Position numbers and translations under genes: made by a program. A stretch of DNA of 64,000 bases from Anomaloglossus baeobatrachus (Eukaryota > Chordata > Amphibia > Anura > Aromobatidae), in contig NC_134354.1 of NCBI RefSeq assembly GCF_048569485.1, forward strand, positions 510,504,869 through 510,568,868, written 5' to 3'. This document shows positions 11,474 through 22,815 of this stretch, piece after piece; the stretch's first letter is position 1; every line of letters begins with the position of its first letter. Below the pieces are notes generated by a model. It was given only the letters and a program-made list of their open reading frames with translations, did not search any database and was not told where the DNA came from.

Positions 11474-11980
11474 GGGGAACCAATCACCAGGATTTTCGCA
11501 TATAACCTAAAGCCAGTGCAATACTGACACTATCAGACTGAGTCTATACAAACCTGTAGTGGTCAGCTCGAATGTTTTGAAATCCAAGAAAGTAAAATTT
11601 ATAAAATCAGCAGCTGCTTGAGTGACAAGAGCTGAGGATCAGATAATAGCGGGGGGGGGGGGGGATTCATAGTTGTCCCCTCCCCATGTTAGAATTAGCA
11701 TAAGTATTATACAAACAATGTCACTTTTCACTTCCGGGGACCTGTGGTGAGGTCATACCCATGTGACCAGAAGGGGTGGAGCCTCAGCCAATAGGCTGCT
11801 ATTATCTGATCCTCAGCTGCTGTCACTCAAGCAGCTGCTAATTTTATAAACTTTACTTTTTTGGATTTCAAAACCTAAACATCTGAGCTGACCACTACAG
11901 ATATGTATAGAATCAGCCTGATAGTGCCAGTATAGCACTGGCTTTAGGTTATATACGAAAATCCTGGTGATTAAAGCCCT
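11474..11980. mobile_element. Foldback MITE with TTAA flanks (Kolobok-like)
   Basis: Long inverted arms run from GGGGAACCAATCACCAGG on the left to CCTGGTGATTAAAGCCCT on the right. The arms also share TATAACCTAAAGCCAGTGC, TGGTCAGCTC and CAGCAGCTGCTTGAGTGACA. TTAA occurs at 11470-11473 and 11981-11984. A run of 14 G (about 11650) sits near the fold. A related half-element lies at about 38915. The class is inferred from the TTAA duplication and could be piggyBac-like. Confidence 0.75.
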
Positions 11981-12220
11981 TTAACCGGAGGCTAAAATTT
12001 GAGTATATAATATTTGTGCTTGCATATATGCAATGTATGTTCCATTTTGTAATGTTCCTGCTTCAAAAAAAGTTCTAGAAATGCACAGTATTTTGGGTTT
12101 ATCCCCTAGTGGCTCAGAGCAAAAAAAAGAAAGTCACATCAATAGAAAAAAAAAGTCTAGCTGCTCAGATGTGTAGAGGTGAAAATGAAATTGTCAGGGC
12201 GTTAGGGCAATAATACTATA

Positions 12221-13082
12221 CAGTGTGTCCACTGCCATTAACTTCAGAACGGCGGCAGCTATAGGCATAGAAGTGGTGTCTAGGTATAGTAAAGTATCCA
12301 TGTGCTACGCAATGAAACCACCTATAGCGCCACCTGGTGGAAAACAACGGAGTTAGCATTTTTTTTTTCTTGAAAACAGAACAAGAGAGAAAAAAAGTGA
12401 ATTAAACAATTGTAGGGCATCATCAATTCAATACGAATCAACACCTTGCATACAGAAATGCTATGATATGAAACCCATAAGCCCCCAAAACATTGAATGC
12501 TGGCCACACATATGGTGCTTATTTAACTTTGATGCTCAAAGTGGCCACCGACAGCTGCAATGCACATCTGGGCTCTGGACAGCATACTGTATCTTGCTGC
12601 ACGTTGTGCAATATACTATGTGACACGTTTGCACAAGCATCTGTAATACGTCGTCGTAGGTTCTGCAATGTTGGTGGAGGGGTCACATACACCTGCTGTT
12701 TGATGTGACCTCACAGAAAGAAGTCCAATGGGGTCAGGTGAGCGTGGAGGCCATTCCATGCAGCCACCATACCCAATGACTTGTAGGAAGGTCTCCGTGA
12801 GGTATCGCTTCACGTCCACAGCTTTGTGAGTTTTACACGTTCAAATCATAGCATTTCTGTATGCAAGGTGTCGATTCTTATTGAATTGATGATACCCTAC
12901 AACTTTGTAATTTCACTTTTTTTCTCGATCTTGTTCCGTTTTCGAGATAAAAATGTTGTTTTCCACCAGGTCGCGCTATAGGTGGCTTCATTGCGTAGCG
13001 CATGGATACTTTACTGTACCTAGCCACCACTTCTATGCCTATAGCTGCCGCCGTTCTCAGGTTAATCGTGGTGGACACACTG
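12221..13082 (-). mobile_element. IS630/Tc1/mariner-type element, long terminal repeats, transposase remnant
   Basis: The ends are CAGTGTGTCCAC and GTGGACACACTG, flanked by TA. The inverted repeats are about 230 bp long (12221-12460 and about 12850-13082). The interior on the - strand translates in places to GGCMEWPPRSPD, the conserved C-terminal block of Tc1/mariner-superfamily transposases that carries the last catalytic acid. The frame then shifts. Only this C-terminal piece survives, so the element is an internally deleted, non-autonomous derivative. Confidence 0.82.
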
Positions 13083-14892
13083 TAGATACTATAGAACTGA
13101 CCTTTCTGCTTCTGGTACATAAAATGTTATGGGGAGCACATAGCGAAGGAGACCTGTGCTTCTTTTATATTCACATGGCATGTTGTGTTTTTTTATTTTT
13201 TTTTATATTATGCAGTATCGCTAGTAAGCTAAAGTAGAAGAATGGCCCCGGCTTGTATGAGAGTTTCTTCCAACTACAGCAATCTATTTAATGAAGTGAG
13301 AGACCAAGGATCCCTTTTATCTGGTTACGGTTCAGTCTTCTGGACTCTTGTTACGAGCCGATATAAGACACTGGGACTAGTGCAGTCACTGCCGGCCTCT
13401 GCATTCAGGTGCCCTGACCCTCGTCACCCCGGTTGTAGAGTTGCTATGGAAGGACATTGGCTTCCCCTCCGCCCCACTTATGTGCAGTTAGCTGCTCTTC
13501 CTTCCCATTTTCTGCTGCTTCTGAGCTGGAGGCACATGACTTTTGATCAGAATTTATATGGAGCGTGATCACTCTCGTTATGTCGGCCTTATGACTCATT
13601 TTTGAGACTCCTTTTCAGTAAGAATTGCATTAACGATGCTTCCGCTAGTGTACACTTTTCTTCTACTCTTTTTTGCATTATGATTTTAGCTGTGCACCAT
13701 TTTTGTGCCATTTATTAACTTATAACCTGACCTAACAGTCTTGGAACTTTGTCCTGCAATGAAATGTCATGATCAGGTTTTCCTTATTTGCAAGCGTTGG
13801 ACTTTCTCTCCTCTCCCCATTGAAAGCACGCATTGCTCAGTTGAGTAAAGTGTCACGTGTGCCGTGGAGTCAGAAGAGGGAGCTGGCGGCCCCCAGATGT
13901 GTAGGGTGTATGGGCACCTAGCATGCTTATTAGTCACTTGTATTAGAAGGGACTAAAGTCATTGACATCACAGCCACAGTCCAGTCCCAGAATTGAGAAG
14001 AAAATATTTACTGTAGAGTGGATTTTCTAAATAGTGTCTAAAATGTGTTCTCCTTATACCTATATTTTTTTATTTTTTTTTTTTTTTTTTTTTTTTGCCC
14101 CCCTCTTACGAATGGTGCTTTCAATGGGACAATAGTTGGTATGAAAACATTAAATATTTGAATTCCTTTGTTATTTAGTTTTTGGTGCCCCACTCCAGTG
14201 GGGTGTTTTTTTTTTTTGTTTTTTTTTTTCCCTTATTTCCGCGCTGGAGTGGTGCTTTTAACCTAAGGTCCCTGCCCCTTGTAATATACTCACCCTTCAG
14301 CGTTTTCACCTTTTTTTTTTGGCATTGCTCTTGTCCCACAACGCCATCTAGTAACTGCCGGTTCTGATTAACCGTAAGTCAGAAGTTGCGTCACACACTC
14401 TCAACATACGTCTGAAAACCAGAACGAGGCTCTCATAGACTTGTATTGAATTGTCACCTCCAGCATGCCCCATGAAACACCGGAGCTGCCTGCAGGTCGC
14501 AAACTACATGAGACCGACCGGCGCAATGCCAAAACCAGGGTGTGAGCATACAATCGGGAGGGGGATAAGGCAGGGGACTTAGATATTTAAAACACCACAC
14601 CAGAAGTGAAATAAATAAAAACACTGGAGTGGAGCTTTAGAGGCTCAAACAATGGCGCCATACCTTCTTATTACTAGGATGGCATACTGATAACATTAGT
14701 GTACTTACTTTGAAAATCCATAACAGAATGACTATATACTCCTGATATAGTAGTCTTTCATATCCATATCAAGGCTCTCATTACACTAATCTCGGCCAAA
14801 CACTGGGGGGTGGGGAGCGGGTTGCCATACACATAACATATGATGACAGGGAAAATAACCCTTTGTTATTCAGGAAACAAGCCACTGCTTAA
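13083..14892. other. Intronic sequence with poly-T tracts, no gene seen
   Basis: It contains T-rich runs near 13185-13205, 14065-14096, 14205-14230 and 14310-14320, and no recognisable coding sequence. Short ORFs such as 13242-13568 show no familiar motif. Confidence 0.5.
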
Positions 14893-15399
14893 AGCTAGGT
14901 TCACATTTCCGTTGTTTTAAATCTGTCGGGTCCGTCAGTAACGGATCAGTCGTATTTTAGATGTCAACAGGAATCCTGTGGAAAAACTGATCCGTCGCGT
15001 CCGTTACATCCGCTGTGCGTCCGTTTTTTGACGGATCAGTCATGATCTGTTTGTGTTTGGGACAGCCTAGTGGGTGTGCCAAACATGCTGGGCATGCTCA
15101 ATAGAGCATGACTGTATCCAGCACTGGATTCCGTCGTAAGACTGATTACGACGGAATCCAGCACCATAGACTTACCGTATTTTTCGGACTATAAGACGCA
15201 CCGGACTATAAGACGCACCCTGGTTTTAGAGGAGGAAAATGGGAAAATAAAACTTTAAGCAAAAAATGTGGTCATGACACACTGTTATGGGGCGAGGATC
15301 TGCTGCTGACACTGTTATGGGGGTAATGTCCCCAAATTCTCTACTAAGGTACCCCATCCTGGTAATGATCCTCCTGCCTTGTATATGATCCTACTATAA

Positions 15400-17290
15400 A
15401 CCCCCATCCATCCTGTTCACATACCCCCCCCCCCCATCCATCCTGTTCACATACCCCCCCCCATCCATCCTGTTCACATACCCCCCCCCATCCATCCTGT
15501 TCACATACCCCCCCCCATCCATCCTGTTCACATACCCCCCCCCCCCCCATCCAGCCTGTTCACATACCCCCCCCACCCATCCAGCCTGTTCACATACCCC
15601 CCCCCCATCCAGCCTGTTCACATACCCCCTCCCCATCCAGCCTGTTCACGTACCCCCCCCCCCCCATCCAGCCTGTTCACGTACCCCCCCTCCCCATCCA
15701 GCCTGTTCACGTACCCCCCCCCCATCCAGCCTGTTCACGTACCCCCCCCCCCCCCATCCAGCCTGTTCACGTACCCCCCCCCCCCCCATCCGGCCTGTTC
15801 ACATAACCCCCCCCCCCCCAACCCAGCCTGTTCACATAACCCCCCCCCCCATCCGGCCTGTTCACATAACCCCCCCCCCCATCCGGCCTGTTCACATAAC
15901 CCCCCACCATCCGGCCTGTTCACATAACCCCCCACCATCCGGCCTGTTCACATAACCCCCCACCATCCGGCCTGTTCACATAACCCCCCACCATCCGGCC
16001 TGTTCACATAACCCCCCACCATCCGGCCTGTTCACATAACCCCCACCATCCAGCCTGTTCACATAACCCCCCCCATCCGGCCTGTTCACATAACCCCCCC
16101 CCATCCGGCCTGTTCACATAACCCCCCCCCCCCATCCGGCCTGTTCACATAACCCCCCCCCCCCATCCGGCCTGTTCACATAACCCCCCCCCCCCCCCAT
16201 CCGGCCTGTTCACATAACCCCCCCCCCCCATCCGGCCTGTTCACATAACCCCCCCCCCCCATCCGGCCTGTTCACATAACCCCCCCCCCCCATCCAGCCT
16301 GTTCACATAACCCCCCCCCATCCAGCCTGTTCACATAACCCACCCCCCCCCCATCCAGCCTGTTCACATAACCCACCCCCCCCCATCCAGCCTGTTCACA
16401 TAACCCACCCCCCCCCATCCAGCCTGTTCACATAACCCCCCCCCCCCATCCAGCCTGTTCACATAACCCCCCCCCATCCAGCCTGTTCACATAACCCCCC
16501 CCCCCCATCCAGCCTGTTCACATAACCCCCCCCCCATCCAGCCTGTTCACATAACCCCCCCCCATCCAGCCTGTTCACATAACCCCCCCCCCATCCAGCC
16601 TGTTCACATAACCCCCCCCCCCCCCATCCAGCCTGTTCACATAACCCCCCCCCCCCCATCCAGCCTGTTCACATAACCCCCCCCCCATCCAGCCTGTTCA
16701 CATAACCCCCCCCCCCCCCATCCAGCCTGTTCACATAACCCCCCCCCCCATCCAGCCTGTTCACATAACCCCCCCCCCCCCCCATCCAGCCTGTTCACAT
16801 AACCCCCCCCCCCATCCAGCCTGTTCACATAACCCCCCCCCCCCATCCAGCCTGTTCACATAACCCCCCCCCATCCAGCCTGTTCACATAACCCCCCCCC
16901 CCATCCAGCCTGTTCACATAACCCCCCCCCCCATCCAGCCTGTTCACATAACCCCCCCCCATCCAGCCTGTTCACATAACCCCCCCCCCCATCCAGCCTG
17001 TTCACATAACCCCCCCCCCCATCCAGCCTGTTCACATAACCCCCCCCCCCCCCATCCAGCCTGTTCACATAACCCCCCCCCCCCCCCCATCCAGCCTGTT
17101 CACATAACCCCCCCCCCCCCCATCCAGCCTGTTCACATAACCCCCCCCCCCATCCAGCCTGTTCACATAACCCCCCCCCCCCCCCCCATCCAGCCTGTTC
17201 ACATAACCCCCCCCCCCATCCAGCCTGTTCACATAACCCCCCCCCCCCATCCAGCCTGTTCACATACCCCCCCCCCCATCCAGCCTGCTC
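15400..17290. repeat. Minisatellite of C-run units, about 60 copies
   Basis: Each unit is a conserved core, such as ATCCAGCCTGTTCACATAA, followed by a homopolymer of roughly 5-18 C. Four blocks differ in core: ATCCATCC (15400-15535), ATCCAGCC with CATAC or CGTAC (15540-15780), ATCCGGCC with CATAAC (15780-16265), and ATCCAGCC with CATAAC (16265-17260). Degenerate units on the right (CCCATCCTGCTATATG near 17298) look like the starting form. On the - strand this is a long series of G-runs. Confidence 0.97.
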
Positions 17291-17472
17291 ATATACTCCC
17301 ATCCTGCTATATGCCCCCATTTTGCTCATCTACCATCCTGGTATATGGCCTTTATCCCTTAGCACAGAGAAAAAAATAAACGTTTATACTCACCTTTTCC
17401 TCACTCCCTGCAGCACCGATCATCTTCCTCTGTGCGCCACTGACCTGTGTGTGTGTGTGTGTGTGGCCGTTC

Positions 17473-17570
17473 CCCTGCTGCATCGCGATGTCTTCCTGTC
17501 TGTGCCGATCAGCTGACCAGCACAGATCAGCTGACCGGCACAGACAGGAAGACATCGCGTGCAGCAGGGG
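17473..17570. repeat. Strong hairpin (about 44-bp stem)
   Basis: The left arm 17473-17516 (CCCCTGCTGCATCGCGATG onwards) pairs with 17527-17570 with about one mismatch and one indel, around a 10-base loop. The stem contains TCAGCTGA and CTGTCTGTGCCG. It lies in the right part of the TA-flanked element. Confidence 0.85.
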
Positions 17571-18720
17571 GGCGGCTCCACACACGGGGACGGGTGAGTG
17601 TACTGATTCACTGCACCCCGCGCTGGTAATGACGCGCGGGGGGCAATGAATACAGCCGCACATGATCACTCCAGGCTGTAATTGCCAGGGGTGATCATGC
17701 GGCCGGCTCTTTACTATGCGCGCGTCCCCGCTCATCCTTCCGCCCACCTGTCAGCGCCGGCTTCAGCGCTGAGAGATGGGCGGGAGGATGGGCGTGCATA
17801 TGTAATGAGCGGGCCCACGTGGTCACGGCAGGCGCTGCTGCTGCCTGCTCGTGTCCCCGATGACCTGCAGCACCCTCATTCCCAGCCGCAGCCCTATAGT
17901 CAGACCATAAGACGCACCCCCAACTTTCCCCCAACATTTGGGGGGAAAAAAGTGCGTCTTATGGTCCGAAAAATACAGTACATTACAAGCTTGACGGATG
18001 GAGACTGATTCCTGCGCGGTGCGTTAATTTTGACGGCCCAAAAAGCGTTACATTCTGCGTTGCTCCCGCCCAGCGGTCAGTCCAAAAACGACTGACCGCG
18101 ACGCAGCGGATGCAACGCAAGGTAATCAGTCACAATCCGCCACTAATACAAGTCTATGGGACACAACGGAATCCGCTAAACGGATTGCTTTGTTTACCAG
18201 AGCCGCGGATTGTGACATACATTTTAATGGAAATGTGAACCTAGTCTAAGCTGTCCTGCAGGGGGTTTCTCCACTTTCCCCTTAGGAAATATATGAATGT
18301 TTGGCTGATCTGAATGTTCCTATGTATGGGGACTCTAAAGATGGCTGACAGCTGAATGATTGTTTGGAAGACCACTGTGTAATGTGTATGGGGGGGCATA
18401 TAACAAGCCATTCTGACATGGACTGTCCATTAAGGGAACGTGCACACACTATTTTCAGACTAGTGAGCCAACTGAGATTACCTAGAGCAGGGGTGGGGAA
18501 CCTTTTTAATGCCGAGGGCCATTTGGAATTTTCTACCAACCTTCGGGGGCCGCACAAAACTATCAACTTAAAATTACCCTGCTATACTTGGTCAAACAAT
18601 TAACTCATCGTGGCGGCTGAAGCTTCTTGTTTTTGGTGCGGCTATATTATTCAATATTGATCTTATTGCTTCTCACAACTGTTTTTCCACGTTTGTGTCA
18701 GCTGGGACTGCTGTAAATAC

Positions 18721-19785
18721 ATCACAGGAGATGCTGAGGGCATATACATCACAGGAGATGCTGAGGGCATATACATCACAGGAGATGCTGAGGGCATATA
18801 CATCACAGGAGATGCTGAGGGCATATACATCACAGGAGATGCTGAGGGCATATACATCACTGGGGAGGGCTGGAAGGAATATACATTGCTGGGAGAACTA
18901 GACATCACTGGGGAGGGCTGGGAGGACTAGACATCACTGGGGAGGGCTGGGAGGACTAGACATCACTGGGGAGGGCTGGGAGGACTAGACATCACTGGGG
19001 AGGGCTGGGAGGACTAGACATCACTGGGGAGGGCTGGGAGGACTAGACATCACTGGGGAGGGCTGGGAGGACTAGACATCACTGGGCAGGGCTGGGAGGA
19101 CTAGACATCACTGGGCAGGGCTGGGAGGACTAGACATCACTGGGGAGGGCTGGGAGGACTAGACATCACTGGGGAGGGCTGGGAGGACTAGACATCACTG
19201 GGGAGGGCTGGGAGGACTAGACATCACTGGGGAGGGCTGGGAGGACTAGACATCACTGGGGAGGGCTGGGAGGACTAGACATCACTGGGGAGGGCTGGGA
19301 GGACTAGACATCACTGGGGAGGGCTGGGAGGACTAGACATCACTGGGGAGGGGTGGGAGGACTAGACATCACTGGGGAGGGGTGGGAGGACTAGACATCA
19401 CTGGGGAGGGGTGGGAGGACTAGACATCACTGGGGAGGGGTGGGAGGACTAGACATCACTGGGGAGGGCTGGGAGGACTAGACATCACTGGGGAGGGCTG
19501 GGAGGACTAGACATCACTGGGGAGGGCTGGGAGGACTAGACATCACTGGGGAGGGCTGGGAGGACTAGACATCACTGGGGAGGGCTGGGAGGACTAGACA
19601 TCACTGGGGAGGGCTGGGAGGACTAGACATCACTGGGGAGCGCTGGGAGGACTAGACATCACTGGGGAGCGCTGGGAGGACTAGACATCACTGGGGAGCG
19701 CTGGGAGGACTAGACATCACTGGGGAGGGCTGGGAGGACTAGACATCACTGGGGAGGGCTGGGAGGACTAGACATCACTAGGGAG
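18721..19785. repeat. Minisatellites of 27-bp (5 copies) and 29-bp (about 30 copies) units
   Basis: 18721-18855 holds five near-identical 27-bp units containing ATCACAGGAGATGCTGAGGG. From about 18856 this turns into 29-bp units containing ATCACTGGGGAGGGCTGGGA. The two types align and probably share an origin. Local variant blocks occur, such as GGGGTGGG at about 19340-19445 and GAGCGCTGGG at about 19635-19705. Confidence 0.95.
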
Positions 19786-19849
19786 GATTATATATCACTT
19801 GGGAGGGCTGGGAGAAATTTAAGGACATTGCTAGGGGTTCTGACATACC

Positions 19850-20365
19850 AGGGGGGCACAGGCAGCAGTGTGGAGGCCCCAGGGGCACAGGCTGCCGTGG
19901 GGAGGCCCCAGGGGCACAGGCTGCCGTGGGGAGGCCCCAGGGGCACAGGCTGCCGTGGGGAGGCCCCAGGGGCACAGGCTGCCGTGGGGAGGCCCCAGGG
20001 GCACAGGCTGCCGTGGGGAGGCCCCAGGGGCACAGGCTGCCGTGGGGAGGCCCCAGGGGCACAGGCTGCCGTGGGGAGGCCCCAGGGGCACAGGCTGCCG
20101 TGGGGAGGCCCCAGGGGCACAGGCTGCCGTGGGGAGGCCCCAGGGGCACAGGCTGCCGTGGGGAGGCCCCAGGGGCACAGGCTGCCGTGGGGAGGCCCCA
20201 GGGGCACAGGCTGCCGTGGGGAGGCCCCAGGGGCACAGGCTGCCGTGGGGAGGCCCCAGGGGCACAGACTGCCGTGGGGAGGCCACAGGGGCACAGGCTG
20301 CCGTAGGGGAGAGTGAGGAGCACAGGCTGCCGTGGGGGAGAGTGAGGAGCACAGGCTGCCGTGGG
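19850..20365. repeat. Minisatellite of 29-bp GC-rich units, about 15 copies plus variants
   Basis: Units contain GGGGCACAGGCTGCCGTGGG and are nearly identical from 19878 to 20275. They then decay into GAGAGTGAGGAGCACAGG variants up to about 20365. Frames stay open on both strands because the unit is stop-poor. No sign of a real protein. Confidence 0.95.
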
Positions 20366-20754
20366 AATGCACGAGGAGGACGGGACACTGCACGGAGAAC
20401 AGGCTGCAGTGGGAATGCGCAAGGTGGATGGGACGCTGCACGGAGCACAGGCTGAAGTGGGGATGTGCAGGGGCACACACAGGCATGGGAGCACAAACAC
20501 ACCTGTCGGACGCTGAGGTAGTAGCTTCTCTTCTGTGGAAAAAGAGCGAGTTGAGCGCTAACTCCACCCACAAAGTACGTCCTCACGCTAGCATGAGGAC
20601 GTAAGCCATACAGGGTTTAAAGGGCCAGCAGCAAGCAAGACGCTGCTGCCTCCCGAGCTCTGTGGACTGTGCAATGTGCCCGGGGGCCGCAGAAAAGGTC
20701 ATGGCGGGCCGCATACGGCCCGCGGGCCGGAGGTTCCCCACCCCTGACCTAGAG

Positions 20755-22499
20755 GAAGACTCTTCAGGAAATGCATCTTCTTGTAAAATGGTCAGGTCCT
20801 TTTTTTTAAACACTTGGTGTCTTTGAAAATGTGACTCTTTTAAAGGATTGAACCTATGAATTGCAAATTGTGTTATATTGACATGCTTACGCTCATTGTT
20901 TTGTATTTTGTAGCGCATTTTAGGCAGGTATCGTTGTGGATCGCACTGAAAGACATGCAGTGCACATACCTTAATAATGTATGCTTGTATAGTGAAATCT
21001 AGTGACAGAGCCTCTTTAAATGGCAGTATTATGTCTCGTGGTTGGGGGAGGGATAGTGCAGTCTTTATTATAACTTTTTTTTTTTTTTCTGGCAAGCTGA
21101 AATACAGAAGAAAAGAAGCCAATGGGACCCCATTATAAATCAGTGGGGTACGACATGCTCTTGTCATGGGACAGAAAACTGGAGTGACAGTGCTCATGTG
21201 ACCTCGGCCTTAATTAGAGCCGGGATCCTTCTGTCAGTGATTTCCTCCATAATTATGGGTTATTTCTGGTGTTTCATGCTACAATCATATGACACGTGTG
21301 CTGCTGTACACTTCAGTGAGGAGCAAACAAAGTGTCCATGGTTCTGTAGACTCCCATACCGGATGTCAGCTTATTTTCCATGGAAAAGACGTTACCACTG
21401 AATCAGTCTTGTTTCATCACAGATTTGTGTCTATTATTCTAATGTTTTTGTAACGGATGTGCTGTGTAAATAAGTCACCGGCCATCTCCTCTTTATCCTT
21501 TACATGGTCCCTATATACAGGGTAAGTTACATACCCCATTCTGAAGATTCCACCCTTTGTAGATCTGTATTATGGACACCGCCCAATAATTCGCTAATTC
21601 ATATGACTGTCCGTAAATTCCCTGGCAGAGCTAGCCACCTCGTATAGAATACTCCTTAGCGCTTCCTGACTCCAGGGGCGTTTTACGTCTCAGTAACTGC
21701 TTGCATATTGTGGGGGGCTCGGATTTCGGCCCCTTAGCAATAATATCATCACTACCAATATAAGTGGCAGTAAAGAGACCGCTTTCATTCTTTGGAGGAG
21801 AGCTAAACTGCAATATTGGGCTCAGAATCCCCTTTAATGAAAGGACAGATCTAGTCTGCAAGGTGGATGCCCCCTGTTACCAAGAGCTGTAATAAAAACA
21901 CATTTCTATTCACTAACAGTAAAAAGCATTATTGAATATGCTATATTTTTATCAAAATATAGATTGTGTGAAATAATTGTCACATTGTAATATACTGACT
22001 GACGTTCCACGCCGCTGATGGCCCTACAGTCCCAAATTGTATAGTCCTCATTAGACGAGGTGACATCACAGGGACTCTACAGCATTACACTTTATTTTGT
22101 AAGCAAGAGCGACTGGGACAGCTACTCAATAGCCGCCTTACATTTATAATGGACAGTAAAATTGAATCCATAATGGAGCACTTTACTACTATACCAGTCT
22201 ACTGTAAAAGTCACTAGGACAAGGGAAACCGATACAACATAGAACTACAATTCTTCTCCAGAGATATTCCACCACATATACCGGAAAGATCATCACTGAT
22301 TTATCAAAAGACAGCTCCTTCTCAGGTCAGCTTAGAATGAACTATAGCCGGCATTGGGAGGACTGGATATTTACAGCAGAAGGGAGTGGCTGCAGCTGAG
22401 ATAACAACCACTTGTTTAATTGCAGCAGGATAGAAAGGAACCTTAACCCCTTCAGCACCAGATTGAATTAAATAAGCTCCAACTGAGGGTAAACGACAT
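20755..22499. other. Intronic sequence, no gene seen
   Basis: Ordinary mid-GC intron DNA with a poly-T run near 21077. ORFs such as 20583-21197 on the - strand overlap the hAT end and show no known motif. Confidence 0.5.
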
Positions 22500-22815
22500 A
22501 TGGGCACTCAAGAGGGTCTGCGATCCACTAAACGCTGTCACCTTCTGATCCCAGATCCCCTGAGGTCATATCAGGCTATCTTTAGGAGAGGTCAGTATCT
22601 AAACGGTGAAGGTGGGACACCTGGCATCCAGGCCGATCAGCTGTTACCAGATATGATAATGGCCATGGCTGGGTACTGCACTTCCACCCCCTATTGATGT
22701 GAATAGGCCACACTGGATGCTTGTCGGGCGTCACACTGCCACCTATCAAATATTGATGATCTGTCCTAAGGATAGGCCATTATCACAAAGCCCCGAACAA
22801 TCCCTTTTAACTATA
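22500..22815. mobile_element. MITE-like dispersed repeat fragment
   Basis: The right part (ATTGATGATCTGTCCTAAGG, ATAGGCC, CCCCGAACAATCCCTTTTAA) matches, from memory, a common amphibian repeat ending. The internal GCCGATCAGCTGTTACC block also fits it. The left terminus is not defined. Confidence 0.45.

Larger units (their letters stand above)
15175..17978. mobile_element. TA-flanked non-autonomous element (Tc1/mariner-like) nested in the outer MITE
   Basis: Terminal repeats read CCGTATTTTTCGGACTATAA on the left and, inward from the right, CTGTATTTTTCGGACCATAA, both followed by GACGCAC. TA duplications are at 15173-15174 and 17979-17980. No transposase is present. Most of its length is a tandem array (15400-17290). 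The right part holds a TG repeat (about 17445-17465) and a strong hairpin. Confidence 0.82.
14893..18246. mobile_element. Outer MITE (Harbinger-like) hosting a nested element
   Basis: Ends are AGCTAGGTTCACATTTCC on the left and, read inward, GACTAGGTTCACATTTCC on the right. TAA flanks both (14890-14892 and 18247-18249). The interior repeats CGTCCGTT/ACGGATCAGT-type motifs. It is interrupted at 15175-17978 by a TA-flanked element; without that, about 550 bp of the original MITE remain. Confidence 0.8.
18488..20746. mobile_element. hAT non-autonomous element with three internal minisatellites
   Basis: Termini are CAGGGGTGGGGAACCT and AGGTTCCCCACCCCTG. The 8-bp target duplication ACCTAGAG is perfect (18480-18487 and 20747-20754), which is diagnostic of hAT. 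Sub-terminal sequence includes GGCCGCACAAAAC on the left and CGGCCCGCGGGCCGG on the right. There is no transposase; almost all the interior is tandem DNA. A diverged relative of its left end lies at 33635-33740. Confidence 0.93.

Noticed and set aside
15344-17329. Glycine-rich frames on the - strand and a CRISPR-like repeat-spacer look
   Set aside because: The frames are the C-run minisatellite read in reverse. The apparent spacers are homopolymer C of variable length, not unique sequences, and the host is a vertebrate.
19778-20604. Proline- and glycine-rich 200-260-codon frames
   Set aside because: They are products of the 29-bp GC-rich minisatellite inside the hAT element. Several frames on both strands are open at once.
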